Positions 19,557-29,041 of a DNA stretch of 64,000 bases are shown here, piece after piece. Under the pieces are notes generated by a model. That model had not been told where the DNA came from, searched no databases, and saw only the letters and a list, made by a program, of their open reading frames with translations. The DNA is taken from the NCBI RefSeq assembly GCF_011765625.1, contig NZ_CP050314.1, positions 62,001 through 126,000 on the forward strand, given 5' to 3'. The first letter of the stretch is position 1; each line of letters opens with the position of its first letter. Origin of the DNA: Shewanella aestuarii. GTDB lineage: Bacteria; Pseudomonadota; Gammaproteobacteria; Enterobacterales; Shewanellaceae. The position numbers and the translations under genes are program-made.

Positions 19557-19706
19557 TAAGGTGTCTGTGTTTTTAGGCTCGCACAATAGGGGGGATTTGT
19601 GCGAGTGGTGGATTTATTTAGAACATTGTTTTTCAATTTGGCGTTTTTGTTCTACCAATTTTTTAGCTGTTGCCATCGCGAGTTGTTCATCGGCTTGCAT
19701 TTTTGC

Positions 19707-21464
19707 TAAACACAGTATTGCAAGGACGCGGAACATGCCTCATGTGGCGGCCAGGACGGCCAGCCGGGATCGGGATACTGGTCGTTACCAGAGCCACCGA
19801 CCCGAGCAAACCCTTCTCTATCAGATCGTTGACGAGTATTACCCGGCATTCGCTGCGCTTATGGCAGAGCAGGGAAAGGAATTGCCGGGCTATGTGCAAC
19901 GGGAATTTGAAGAATTTCTCCAATGCGGGCGGCTGGAGCATGGCTTTCTACGGGTTCGCTGCGAGTCTTGCCACGCCGAGCACCTGGTCGCTTTCAGCTG
20001 TAAGCGTCGCGGTTTCTGCCCGAGCTGTGGGGCGCGGCGGATGGCCGAAAGTGCCGCCTTGCTGGTTGATGAAGTACTGCCTGAACAACCCATGCGTCAG
20101 TGGGTGTTGAGCTTCCCGTTTCAGCTGCGTTTCCTGTTTGCCAGCCGGCCCGAGATCATGGGGTGGGTGCTGGGCATCGTTTACCGCGTCATTGCCACGC
20201 ACCTGGTCAAGAAAGCGGGCCATACCCACCAAGTGGCCAAGACGGGCGCGGTCACCCTGATCCAGCGTTTTGGATCGGCGCTCAATCTGAATGTTCACTT
20301 CCACATGCTGTTTCTCGACGGTGTGTATGTCGAGCAATCCCACGGCTCAGCGCGTTTCCGCTGGGTCAAGGCGCCGACCAGCCCAGAGCTCACCCAGCTG
20401 ACGCACACCATCGCCCACCGGGTGGGTCGCTATCTGGAACGGCAAGGCCTGCTGGAACGGGATGTCGAAAACAGCTATCTGGCCTCGGATGCGGTGGATG
20501 ACGACCCGATGACACCCCTGCTGGGGCACTCGATCACTTACCGTATCGCTGTCGGTTCACAGGCGGGGCGAAAGGTGTTCACTTTGCAAACTCTGCCGAC
20601 CAGTGGTGATCCGTTCGGTGACGGGATTGGCAAGGTAGCCGGGTCCAGCCTGCACGCCGGCGTGGCGGCCAGGGCCGATGAACGCAAGAAGCTCGAACGG
20701 CTGTGCCGGTACATCAGCCGCCCGGCGGTATCCGAGAAGCGGCTGTCGTTAACACGAGGCGGCAACGTGCGCTACCAGCTCAAGACGCCGTACCGGGACG
20801 GCACCACGCACGTCATTTTCGAACCATTGGATTTCATTGCAAGGCTGGCCGCCCTGGTACCGAAGCCCAGAGTCAACCTAACCCGCTTCCACGGGGTGTT
20901 CGCACCCAACAGTCGGCACCGGGCGTTGGTCACGCCGGCAAAACGGGGCAGGGGCAACAAGGTCAGGGTGGCTGATGAACCGGCAACACCAGCACAACGG
21001 CGAGCGTCGATGACATGGGCGCAACGGCTCAAGCGTGTTTTCAATATCGACATCGAGACCTGCAGCGGCTGCGGCGGCGCCATGAAAGTCATCGCCTGCA
21101 TTGAAGACCCTATAGTGATCAAGCAGATCCTTGATCACCTGAAGCACAAAGCCGAAACCAGCGGGACCAGGGCGTTACCCGAAAGCCGGGCGCCACCGGC
21201 TGAGCTGCTCCTGGGTCTGTTTGACTGACGAGCCTGAAGGCCAACGATACCAATCAAAATGCTGCGTTCACAGCGCCGCGGCAGGGATCCGCCGTGCTGG
21301 TTGTCGGAAAAGGAGCCGCTAGTGGGAAAGAGGAGGGTAAATTTTCAGCGTTGCTGGCTCCCCGTCAGCCGGATTGGGTTGCATCGCAGGGGTGTCGAAA
21401 GAGTCAACTGCGGTCCAAAGCTGTTGGACTTGGGTGAAAAGGGCGTTTATTCTTCCTATACGTT
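19707..21464 (+). mobile_element. ISCR2/ISVsa3 copy 3
   Basis: Third 1758-bp core. Its left junction is the same tet fusion as copy 2. Its right junction (after CCTATACGTT, 21464) leads into the macrolide-resistance segment, so copies 1-2 and copy 3 define the common oriIS end. Confidence 0.9.
19735..21228 (+). CDS. ISCR2 rolling-circle transposase, copy 3, 497 aa
   Basis: Identical to the other two copies. Its oriIS end faces mph(G)-mef(C) and sul2, consistent with ISCR2-mediated capture of those genes. Confidence 0.92.
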   Translation: MPHVAARTASRDRDTGRYQSHRPEQTLLYQIVDEYYPAFAALMAEQGKELPGYVQREFEEFLQCGRLEHGFLRVRCESCHAEHLVAFSCKRRGFCPSCGARRMAESAALLVDEVLPEQPMRQWVLSFPFQLRFLFASRPEIMGWVLGIVYRVIATHLVKKAGHTHQVAKTGAVTLIQRFGSALNLNVHFHMLFLDGVYVEQSHGSARFRWVKAPTSPELTQLTHTIAHRVGRYLERQGLLERDVENSYLASDAVDDDPMTPLLGHSITYRIAVGSQAGRKVFTLQTLPTSGDPFGDGIGKVAGSSLHAGVAARADERKKLERLCRYISRPAVSEKRLSLTRGGNVRYQLKTPYRDGTTHVIFEPLDFIARLAALVPKPRVNLTRFHGVFAPNSRHRALVTPAKRGRGNKVRVADEPATPAQRRASMTWAQRLKRVFNIDIETCSGCGGAMKVIACIEDPIVIKQILDHLKHKAETSGTRALPESRAPPAELLLGLFD

Positions 21465-21500
21465 GACCCGATTAAGGTGTCAGCCCCTACTAAAAAAAAT

Positions 21501-22385
21501 CTACTCAACACCTAACTGTAATTTTGCAGAACTAAGATGAATTTCATCTTGTGTTTCTAAAGCAAAATATCCATAAGCTAGAGGTGCGGCAGCAGCTCGT
21601 TCAACTGCTTGTTCAAACAGTTTATCCCATACTTCTCCACCTTGTTTTTCGTATGCCGCAATTAAATTTTTCAGACTTTCTTCACCGAAAACAGTAACGT
21701 GACCTGAAAAATCTTGTGCTATATCGCTGACTTGTGCAGTTGACCAATCAATAATTCCACAAACTTCTCCATTATGATGAGTAAGTGTATGACCTGCATA
21801 CAAATCACCGTGAATGAATTTTGTAAAATTCGGCCATAAGGCATCATTATCCAGCCATTTTTGGTACCGAAGTTCTAATTCGGCATTTATCCCTAATTCA
21901 GATTTCACCAAAATCAATCTTTCAGAAATCTCATTTCTAACCTGTTCAGGTGTCAAAATTTTTAGATTATTACGAAGTACTTCTTCCGTAGGAATTGAAT
22001 GAAGTTCTATAAGTGCTTTCGCTAATGATGGTATATAAAGGTCGTTTTCTTTAGACATATTCCAGGTTACTTCATAAGTCTCCGCATCATAAGTAAGTGC
22101 AGGTTTTCCATCGAGCAAAGGATAGGCTACCAGTTTTTCATTAGCTATACGCCAATCAGGAACTTGAACCGAAAGGTATTTCGACACCAATTGAAGAATG
22201 CGTTTCTCATTCGCAATCTGTTCGCCTAAGGTTGTTCTTCTTGGAATACGCAACAACCACTTTGTGCCATCCCTATCTGTAGCGAAACCAACCTTAAAAT
22301 CAATTCCCATTTCATTAAAACTCATTTCATCCGAAAGAATTAACCCATTTCTTTCCGCTAATTTTTGAATATCTCTATTTTTCAT
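21501..22385 (-). CDS. mph(G): Macrolide 2'-phosphotransferase Mph(G)
   Basis: A 294-aa aminoglycoside/macrolide phosphotransferase-fold kinase. It inactivates macrolides by phosphorylating the 2'-OH of desosamine. The catalytic loop is FIHGDLYAGHTL (~189-200), with the Mg-binding IIDWSTAQVSD (~211-221); the N-terminal lobe has WLLRIPRRT. It is close in length and sequence to Mph(E) but clearly different. Immediate linkage to a mef(C)-type gene, four bases upstream on the same strand, identifies the mef(C)-mph(G) pair known from aquaculture Vibrio and Photobacterium plasmids. Confidence 0.87.
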   Translation of the reverse strand: MKNRDIQKLAERNGLILSDEMSFNEMGIDFKVGFATDRDGTKWLLRIPRRTTLGEQIANEKRILQLVSKYLSVQVPDWRIANEKLVAYPLLDGKPALTYDAETYEVTWNMSKENDLYIPSLAKALIELHSIPTEEVLRNNLKILTPEQVRNEISERLILVKSELGINAELELRYQKWLDNDALWPNFTKFIHGDLYAGHTLTHHNGEVCGIIDWSTAQVSDIAQDFSGHVTVFGEESLKNLIAAYEKQGGEVWDKLFEQAVERAAAAPLAYGYFALETQDEIHLSSAKLQLGVE

Positions 22386-22389
22386 TTTT

Positions 22390-23613
22390 TTAAATATTTT
22401 TGATTTTACCTAATTGCATTAAGTTGCGAGTGCTAAACGAAAGAATACCCACAAGGATTGCCAAACAACCGCTTATGATAAACGTAATGTTTACACCAAT
22501 AACTTCTGCAATCAGGCCTGTGAATAATAAACCGATTACACTTGGCAAAACTGCCAAACTATAATAAAGTGAAAATACACGTCCTAATTTTTCAGGACTT
22601 ACCTCTGTTTGTACAATTGCTGTAAAACAGCCATTGAAAACAGACAGGCTGATACCGCCAATGGCTGTTACCATCACAAATCCTACAAACCAACTTGCAG
22701 GTAATACACCACTCAAAATAAATGTAAGTCCCAATAATACATACATAACATTGACTGCGACTACTTTTGAGCCTTTCAATTTGAAAATACTCAGGATGAC
22801 ACCGCCAATAAGCATACCTCCGCCCCAAACCACTTCTACAATTCCTATCTCCCATTTTCCTCCTGCAAAATGCCCTGTTGTGAGCAACGGAAACATAATG
22901 GCAGCTGGCATTATAACAAAGGTTATCGCCATTGCATAAAGAAAAAGATAACGCAAACCTTTGTTTTTTGAAACAGTCTGAAACCCTTCCGAAAATTCTG
23001 TAGCAATAGAATGTGCAGACGATTTTGACTTCGCAACCACATTGGGAATTTTCACCATCACGAGTGAAAGAATAGCCAGCAATGCTCCAATCAAATCCAA
23101 GTACAATACTTTTGAAATAGGAAGATAAGCAATGGCTAATGTGCCAATGGCAGGACCACCAATACTGCAAACCGAATGTAACACCTGATTAATTCCTGCT
23201 ACCTTTATCAATTCATTTTGGGGTACAATCAGCGGAGCAATTGCCTGTAGTGCCGGAGCGTGAAAAGCATTACCAACAGAGCGTAAACCCAATAAAATGT
23301 ATATCCATATAAGATTAACATTTTCATTTTGTAAAATGACGAGTAACAAAAGGGCACAGAGAGCTATAAAAGCATCCGAAAAAATCATTACATATTTACG
23401 ATTGAGACGGTCAACATATACACCTGCTATTAAGCCTATCAATGCTTGAGGCAACATAGCTGCTATTCCTGCGTAGGCTAAAACTTCGGCTGACTTGTAC
23501 TCCAGACTAAGCCATATAACAATAGCAAACTGAACAGCATAACTTGTAAGCATTGAAGCAAACTGTCCAGCCCATATAAACATATAGGTCTTAAACCATT
23601 TACGGTTTTCCAT
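22390..23613 (-). CDS. mef(C): Macrolide efflux MFS transporter Mef(C)
   Basis: A 407-aa, 12-helix MFS pump of the Mef family, with WAGQFASMLTSYAVQFAIVI at helix 1 and GVYVDRLNRKYVMIFSDAF as the motif A region. It extrudes macrolides and works with Mph(G), encoded four bases downstream in the same transcript. Codon use is AT-rich and unlike the neighbouring GC-rich ISCR2 and sul2, indicating separate origin. The 287-bp upstream spacer contains TACTTTTG, which fits the Bacteroidetes -7 box TAnnTTTG. Confidence 0.87.
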   Translation of the reverse strand: MENRKWFKTYMFIWAGQFASMLTSYAVQFAIVIWLSLEYKSAEVLAYAGIAAMLPQALIGLIAGVYVDRLNRKYVMIFSDAFIALCALLLLVILQNENVNLIWIYILLGLRSVGNAFHAPALQAIAPLIVPQNELIKVAGINQVLHSVCSIGGPAIGTLAIAYLPISKVLYLDLIGALLAILSLVMVKIPNVVAKSKSSAHSIATEFSEGFQTVSKNKGLRYLFLYAMAITFVIMPAAIMFPLLTTGHFAGGKWEIGIVEVVWGGGMLIGGVILSIFKLKGSKVVAVNVMYVLLGLTFILSGVLPASWFVGFVMVTAIGGISLSVFNGCFTAIVQTEVSPEKLGRVFSLYYSLAVLPSVIGLLFTGLIAEVIGVNITFIISGCLAILVGILSFSTRNLMQLGKIKNI

Positions 23614-23900
23614 AAAAACTTGATTAAATTATACAACAAAATAATTGTAGCATAATACTAATAGAGTACTATACCATAAAAGTGGGTTTTGAAGAGAATT
23701 ACCCTAATAATTATTTAATCCAAGGCTTTGCCACGTGTTGTATACTTTTTGGAAGTGAAGCCACAAAAGTACAAATTATTATCTCAAAAAATAAGCTATT
23801 TTATCAAAATTAAGCCCAGCAGCTAACATGAACTCGGGTCGCCCTCAAAGGGGACATGCCTGCTGAACCGCGAATATAGAGAAATATCCCGAATGTGCAG
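23614..23900. promoter_or_regulatory. Upstream region of mef(C) and downstream end of sul2
   Basis: On the minus strand, TACTTTTG (23764-23771) resembles a Bacteroidetes sigma -7 element, about 150 bases before mef(C). TATAAT (about 23628-23633) could act as a sigma70 -10 box nearer the start. The last 80 bases flank the end of sul2. No gene is seen. Confidence 0.4.
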
Positions 23901-24716
23901 TTAACGAATTCTTGCGGTTTCTTTCAGCGCCGCCAATACCGCCAGCCCGTCGCGCAAGGGGCGCGGCTCGTGTGTGCGGATGAAGTCAGCTCCACCTGCG
24001 GCGGCGGCAAGCTCTGCAGCGAGTGTCGCGGCCCCGACATCCCCCGGACCACGGCCTGTGAGCGCGCGCAGAAAGGATTTGCGCGAAACAGACAGAAGCA
24101 CCGGCAAATCGAAGCGCAGCCGCAATTCATCGAACCGCGCCAGCACCGAGAGCGAGGTTTCGGGAGCAGCCCCCAGAAAAAACCCCATGCCGGGATCAAG
24201 GACAAGGCGGTTGCGTTTGATACCGGCACCCGTCAGCGCCGCGATGCGCGCGTCAAAGAACGCCGCAATGTGATCCATGATGTCGCCAGCGGGTGCCTCG
24301 CGCCGATCTGCCTGCCCGTCTTGCACCGAATGCATAACGACGAGTTTGGCAGATGATTTCGCCAATTGCGGATAGAACGCAGCGTCTGGAAAACCGCGAA
24401 TATCATTGAGATAGGCCACACCACGCGACAAGGCATAGGCTTGCGTCGCGGGTTGATAACTGTCGAGCGAGACGGGAATGCCATCTGCCTTGAGCGCGTC
24501 CAGCACCGGCGCGATACGCGCGATTTCTGTGTCGGACGAAACAGGCGCGGCGTCGGGATTGCTGGATGCCGGACCGAGGTCGATCACATCTGCCCCCTCG
24601 GCCATCAGCTTACGCGCCTGCGCAATGGCTGCGTCTGGCGCCAGATACCGGCCTCCATCGGAGAAACTGTCCGAGGTTATGTTGACGATGCCGAAAATGA
24701 TGAGCGATTTATTCAT
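23901..24716 (-). CDS. sul2: Sulfonamide-resistant dihydropteroate synthase Sul2
   Basis: 271 aa, identical in length and character to Sul2. It has the DHPS signatures IFGIVNITSDSFSDGG (~7-22), the substrate loop GADVIDLGPASSNPDA (~41-56), LDPGMGFFLG (~177-186) and SVSRKSF (~208-214). It replaces the chromosomal FolP and condenses pABA with the pterin diphosphate while excluding sulfonamides. It is GC-rich, unlike its neighbours. It is frequently linked to ISCR2, three copies of which lie in this island. Confidence 0.96.
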   Translation of the reverse strand: MNKSLIIFGIVNITSDSFSDGGRYLAPDAAIAQARKLMAEGADVIDLGPASSNPDAAPVSSDTEIARIAPVLDALKADGIPVSLDSYQPATQAYALSRGVAYLNDIRGFPDAAFYPQLAKSSAKLVVMHSVQDGQADRREAPAGDIMDHIAAFFDARIAALTGAGIKRNRLVLDPGMGFFLGAAPETSLSVLARFDELRLRFDLPVLLSVSRKSFLRALTGRGPGDVGAATLAAELAAAAGGADFIRTHEPRPLRDGLAVLAALKETARIR

Positions 24717-25047
24717 GGGGGCTTCTATAATAATAATAATCGAGCATGAGTCTCATACGGATGCTCGGGTCGAAAGGGAATCCCCAGGCGAGTAACCTGT
24801 TTGCGGTGATCCATTAGCTGCAGGAGCAGAATAGCATACATCTGGAAGCAAAGCCAGGAAAGCGGCCTATGGAGCTGTGCGGCAGCGCTCAGTAGGCAAT
24901 TTTTCAAAATATTGTTAAGCCTTTTCTGAGCATGGTATTTTTCATGGTATTACCAATTAGCAGGAAAATAAGCCATTGAATATAAAAGATAAAAATGTCT
25001 TGTTTACAATAGAGTGGGATACAGACACGCTTGATATGTTTGGAGAT
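24717..25047. other. sul2 upstream region
   Basis: No gene. This non-coding flank contains the sul2 promoter (reading leftward) and stops exactly where the second Tn3-family terminal repeat begins. Confidence 0.5.
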
Positions 25048-26170
25048 GGGGTTCTAGGGATTTTCCCCTCTAAAAAGACTTAATCCTCTGTAGACCACAC
25101 CAATAAATGGCTGCGGAGGTGGGTTACTACTTATAAGTGTGGCAAATTAGGTAAATATCGTACATTTAATACGGAACAGCCCTGATATGGCCATCAAAAA
25201 CGAAATTACTATTCTCACGAGAGCAGAACAGGCAGATCTTTATTCCCCACCCATTTTTTCAATCGAAGAACAACGTCTGTACTTTTCTCTGAACGATGCG
25301 GAATTGGCAGTTTTTCGGTCAATTCGTCTCAGAGCTCATAGATGTTACTTTGTCGCGATTTTGGGATACTTCAAATCAAAGCCCGTCATCCTAGATATCG
25401 CTTACTCGCAGGTTTCTAAGGATTTAATGTTCATCAGTAAAGAGCTGCTTGGCGGCAAGGGGCTCAGACCATTCACTCCCTCACAAAAACAAAAAGATCG
25501 ACTCTACGCAAAAGTATTAGACCTTGCTGGTTATCACAAATGGGACGAAAGTCAGCACTTCAATTCTCTTTTCGACCACCTTGTTCAGGTGGGCAATGCC
25601 TGGCTGGAGCCGCGTTACCTCTTTGATACTGCTATTGAATTCCTAACCAGTCACAGCATTGCTATCCCTAGGTACACCGTACTCCAGAGACTGATAAGCA
25701 GAGCGATGCAGCAGGTCAGAAAAGACCTGGCGCACCAACTTAATCAACTCACCAGTCCTGAACTTCACGTCTTTCTGGACAGCATAACAGCCATTGATGA
25801 CGGACTAAGCCTGAACCAGCTCAGAGGCGGTGCAAAAAGTCTGACCGTACCTGAACTTAAAAAAGAGCTTGCCCTTTATCATCAGTTAGCGCCATGGCGC
25901 ACGCAAATCAATGGCGTTATCGATGGGCTTAATCTGTCTCTTAAAAATCGACAACACTTCGGTGAGCTCATCAACTATTACGGTAGTAAACTCAAACGAT
26001 TCAAACGCGCACAGCAGCATCTATGGTTGCTATGTCACCTGACAGAGCGGATACAACTGGCACTGGAACGGTTAACTGATGGGTTCATTTACCATATCCG
26101 CAAGCAACAAGAAGCTGCCAACACCTTTGCACAACAAGCAGTGTTCCTGTCCTGGCAGTCAGCCGCGGAC
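25048..26170 (+). mobile_element. Truncated second copy of the Tn3-family element
   Basis: Identical to 8329-9451 (offset 16719) from the first base of the 80-bp terminal repeat to 26170, where homology stops abruptly. The right two thirds and the right repeat are gone. The left flank (GGAGAT) differs from that of copy 1. Confidence 0.93.
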
Positions 26171-26173
26171 TGA
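25187..26173 (+). pseudogene. tnpA: Truncated Tn3-family tnpA (first 328 codons)
   Basis: The first 328 residues equal those of the intact 992-aa TnpA. The frame then runs into foreign sequence and stops. The catalytic DDE domain is missing, so it is inactive, but its terminal repeat could still be acted on by the intact transposase. Confidence 0.92.
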
Positions 26174-26698
26174 CACATCAAAATCAAGCACTGGAAGCAT
26201 CGAGTCGAGATTCATCTTTTTTTGAAGAGCTGAGGATTCCAACAAACCAAACTCTTCACCATTATGATACTGAAATTGGTATTTTTTAGGCTCACTAGCA
26301 ATGTCAACTAAGCGCCGTAACTCACCTGAGTTACCAGCGTAATAAAGATATCCAGCCTGACTAAAAGGGTCGAACTTCTTAATGTCGCAAAATGCAATGT
26401 AAGTCTTTAAGGCGCTTAATTTAACTACTAGAGACCATGCATTGGTTTCATTTTTCTTCTCTTGATCAACCCATCTTTTTAGCTTTTGCATTCTTTCCAG
26501 TCGAGAGGGTTTAGCTAATGGTTTTTTGGGATCACACTGTTCATGACACCAATAAATAAAATTGTGTCTTGTGCTGTTTAGCACCCCTTCTGGCCGTATA
26601 TCAACGATCAAATCTAATGAAGTAACATTTTTCTTAGTAATCGGCGGAGCGGGTGATTTATTTTGATTTCTCGATGCTGCTAATCGACTTTTTGCCAT
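26159..26698 (-). pseudogene. Truncated integrase-associated protein (N-terminal part)
   Basis: About 177 residues (MAKSRLAASRNQNKSPAPPI … LDSMLPVLDF) in the style of the large second protein of multi-recombinase elements. It is cut at 26170, where Tn3-family DNA begins, so the last codons and stop come from the junction. It lies four bases after the 404-aa recombinase on the same strand. It was presumably a larger recombinase whose catalytic part is lost. Confidence 0.55.
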
Positions 26699-26702
26699 AT
26701 CA

Positions 26703-27917
26703 TCACCTCAGCGATTGTTGTGCGAATTGATTTTTACGCTGAGCGAATTCCAACCATGTTTTATTGTCATTCATGTAGTTAACGTATTTTTGAGTGGTAG
26801 AGGTGCTTTCATGCCCCATCAAATCAGCCAGCTCCTGTAACAAAGCCTCGAAGGGCTTACCTGTTTCCATATGTTTGCTGTACAGCCAGTCGGTTGCGAA
26901 AGTGGCTCGTAAGTCATGAGGGGCAAAATAAATATCAAGCCCACAGTGTGTCAAATCATTGCGGATAGTTTCCACATACTTTTGAATGGTGTTTGGAGCG
27001 TAGATATTGCCATTCGATTTAACGAATAAGTGGTTATGGCGAAGTAATCCTTTTTCAATAGCCTTCTTCCTCGCCTTACTTAACTTGTACTCGTACAACA
27101 GATCCATGACACTGGCTGGGATTTCAATTGTTCTGTTTTTTTTGAACTTGGTTAAGCAACCGTTAATATTCTCACCAATTTGCACCTTAACTACTTTAGC
27201 TTTTGGCTTGTCCACGACAGAGGCAGGAAATGTTATTAATTCCTCCAATCTCAATCCCGTTTCAGTTTTTAAGTACACCATTAGGGCTTTAGTGTCAGAT
27301 GAATTTTCAATATCAAGGTGTTTATAAAGCTCTTGTTTTTCATCTTCACGAAGTGGGTTAAGCTCTCGAATATCAGCATCTTGAGGTTTTTTTATGTTCT
27401 TAAATGGTCTAGTGAGACCTGTGGTGTATACAATAATTTCCTTACTGTGACTGCGATTGAGATGTGAGAGCATTTCATGTTGTGCTCTGTTTCCTTTGTT
27501 GCTTATGCGAACAGTCTTTGCCTTAAACTCAAATGGTCGAAAGGTTTTGCTGATTGAAATGATCCGCTGGCGATGAAGGAAGATGAAGTAATTGACAACT
27601 TTCAAAACATAGTTAGAGGCTGTACTTGGAGAACCACCGACTTTTCCAGTTTCATCCTTGGTATAAAGGTTTTCCAATAAATAGTCTCGATATCTCACGA
27701 TTGGACTTTCCTCTACCTTCTCGGTGCAGTCATATATTGTTAACGGAGGTTTTTCATCAACCAGAAGGCCAGTCCTTGGGTGTGTATGTTCGGGGATTTC
27801 CGTGCTCAACCACCGATAGAAGCTCAATAACGCAACTGCATGGGATTGAATCGTCTTATCGGAGGATATATCTGGATCTGCCAACAAAGAGTGAAGATAT
27901 AGATTCACTGGCACCAC
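26703..27917 (-). CDS. Tyrosine recombinase, 404 aa or longer
   Basis: Catalytic residues are visible: Arg in TETGLRLEELITF, HxxR in APHDLRATFATDWLY, His in LMGHESTSTTQKYVNY with the nucleophilic Tyr after it. The listed start is a GTG. The frame stays open and protein-like for 36 more codons upstream (…DVRDNSKPFAHKLPILIDPD…) to a TAA near 28027, without any ATG. So the 5' end may have been lost when this element or its neighbour inserted into rumB. Co-directional with the truncated protein that follows. Confidence 0.8.
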   Translation of the reverse strand: MVPVNLYLHSLLADPDISSDKTIQSHAVALLSFYRWLSTEIPEHTHPRTGLLVDEKPPLTIYDCTEKVEESPIVRYRDYLLENLYTKDETGKVGGSPSTASNYVLKVVNYFIFLHRQRIISISKTFRPFEFKAKTVRISNKGNRAQHEMLSHLNRSHSKEIIVYTTGLTRPFKNIKKPQDADIRELNPLREDEKQELYKHLDIENSSDTKALMVYLKTETGLRLEELITFPASVVDKPKAKVVKVQIGENINGCLTKFKKNRTIEIPASVMDLLYEYKLSKARKKAIEKGLLRHNHLFVKSNGNIYAPNTIQKYVETIRNDLTHCGLDIYFAPHDLRATFATDWLYSKHMETGKPFEALLQELADLMGHESTSTTQKYVNYMNDNKTWLEFAQRKNQFAQQSLR

Positions 27918-28027
27918 ATTGATACCATCGGGGTCTATTAAAATTGGAAGTTTATGAGCAAATGGTTTTGAGTTGTCCCTAACGTCATGGATGATCTCGC
28001 CACTGTCTGTCAGGGTGTGGCCTACTT

Positions 28028-28302
28028 ATAAATGAGGGATATTTCTCCGTACTAATCCACATAAGACAATAGTCAAAGCCGAAGTCATCTGGAAACGACC
28101 TATTTTGTTCAATCACATTAACACCTAAATCATCCGTTATTCACACTGCTAAGCCTTCCCCCAGGGGGTTACGCGTTCATACATCTACTTTTTCAAGATA
28201 TTTCTTAACCAATAGTAAAAATTGTAACCACCCCTCATCTCGACGTCTAATTTATACAACCTGAAACATTACAACATGTGATGTCTAAAGTATTTCCCAA
28301 CT
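28028..28302. other. End of the inserted DNA at the rumB break
   Basis: Gene-free spacer between the recombinase frame and the rumB remnant. rumB homology ends at about 28302, which is the right border of the resistance insertion. The other half of rumB was not found elsewhere in the window. Confidence 0.5.
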
Positions 28303-28538
28303 GTAAGCGCATAGTTGGACGAGAATGCCAAAATGCCATGGCGCTGCATTTCAGCTTTGATTTGAAAGACGGGTACGCCCATTTTAATACCGAGTAACTT
28401 AGCTTCACGCGACCGTGCAACCACGCAGCCGTCATTGTTGGACAGCACCACAATCGGCGTATCTTTTAAATCAGGACGAAACAGCTTCTCACAACTGGCG
28501 TAAAAGTTGTTGCAGTCCACCAAGGCAAATACTGGCAT
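28303..28538 (-). pseudogene. rumB: 5' part of rumB (UmuC-like Y-family polymerase), interrupted
   Basis: From ATG at 28538, eight bases after the rumA stop, the protein reads MPVFALVDCNNFYASCEKLF through GILAFSSNYAL, the N-terminal palm of a UmuC/RumB DNA polymerase V subunit with its metal-binding Asp in LVDCNN. At about codon 79 homology ends, and a foreign tail stops at 28269. The catalytic second acidic motif and little-finger domain are missing. Interruption of rumB by resistance genes is the known arrangement in SXT-type elements. Confidence 0.9.
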
Positions 28539-28545
28539 GGGATAG

Positions 28546-28995
28546 TCACGACTTACGGCGTATGTTTCGCACCACATTGGTGACCACACCAAATATCTCT
28601 AACTCTGTCCCTTCAGGAATATGAATGGGCTCATACACCTGGTTTCTTGGGATCAGCATGACGCACGGCCTTAGTTGAAGCTCCTTTACCGTGAGTTCAC
28701 CATGGATGCCAGCGATGACAATGTCACCGTGTTCGGCTTGGACAGAGCGATCAACCACCAGAATATCATCTGGGTGAATCCCGGCATCAATCATTGAATC
28801 ACCTTCAACACGCACAAAGAACGTTGCAGCCGGTCGCTTGATGCACAGCTCGTTGAGGTCGAGCGTTTGCTCAACATAATCCTGCGCTGGTGAAGGAAAA
28901 CCAGCAGAAACACGTTCCATGAACAATGGAATACGAAGGCGCTTGGCTTTGATGAAGGCAAGTGCGCCGCTACGGCCTATCAGCGAGACACTCAT
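28546..28995 (-). CDS. rumA: RumA, UmuD-like SOS mutagenesis protein
   Basis: 149 aa, typical of the UmuD/RumA family. It shows the self-cleavage region SAGFPSPAQDY (~30-40), the catalytic serine in VEGDSMIDAGI (~63-73) and the lysine in GELTVKELQL (~98-107). It is normally processed in a RecA-dependent way and partners RumB as polymerase V, giving SOS mutagenesis. A perfect LexA box lies 27-46 bases upstream. The partner gene is broken, so RumA here probably lacks its polymerase unless the host supplies UmuC. Confidence 0.93.
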   Translation of the reverse strand: MSVSLIGRSGALAFIKAKRLRIPLFMERVSAGFPSPAQDYVEQTLDLNELCIKRPAATFFVRVEGDSMIDAGIHPDDILVVDRSVQAEHGDIVIAGIHGELTVKELQLRPCVMLIPRNQVYEPIHIPEGTELEIFGVVTNVVRNIRRKS

Positions 28996-29021
28996 GACGA
29001 ACCTCGAAAAATCATAATTAA

Positions 29022-29041
29022 TACTGTTTGTTTATACAGTA
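29022..29041. promoter_or_regulatory. LexA box of rumA
   Basis: TACTGTTTGTTTATACAGTA: fits CTGT-N8-ACAG with extended TA flanks. It lies just upstream of rumA and indicates SOS control. Confidence 0.92.

Noticed and set aside
23895..24795. Plus-strand ORFs opposite sul2
   Set aside because: Shadow frames of a GC-rich gene; no ribosome binding sites or recognisable domains.
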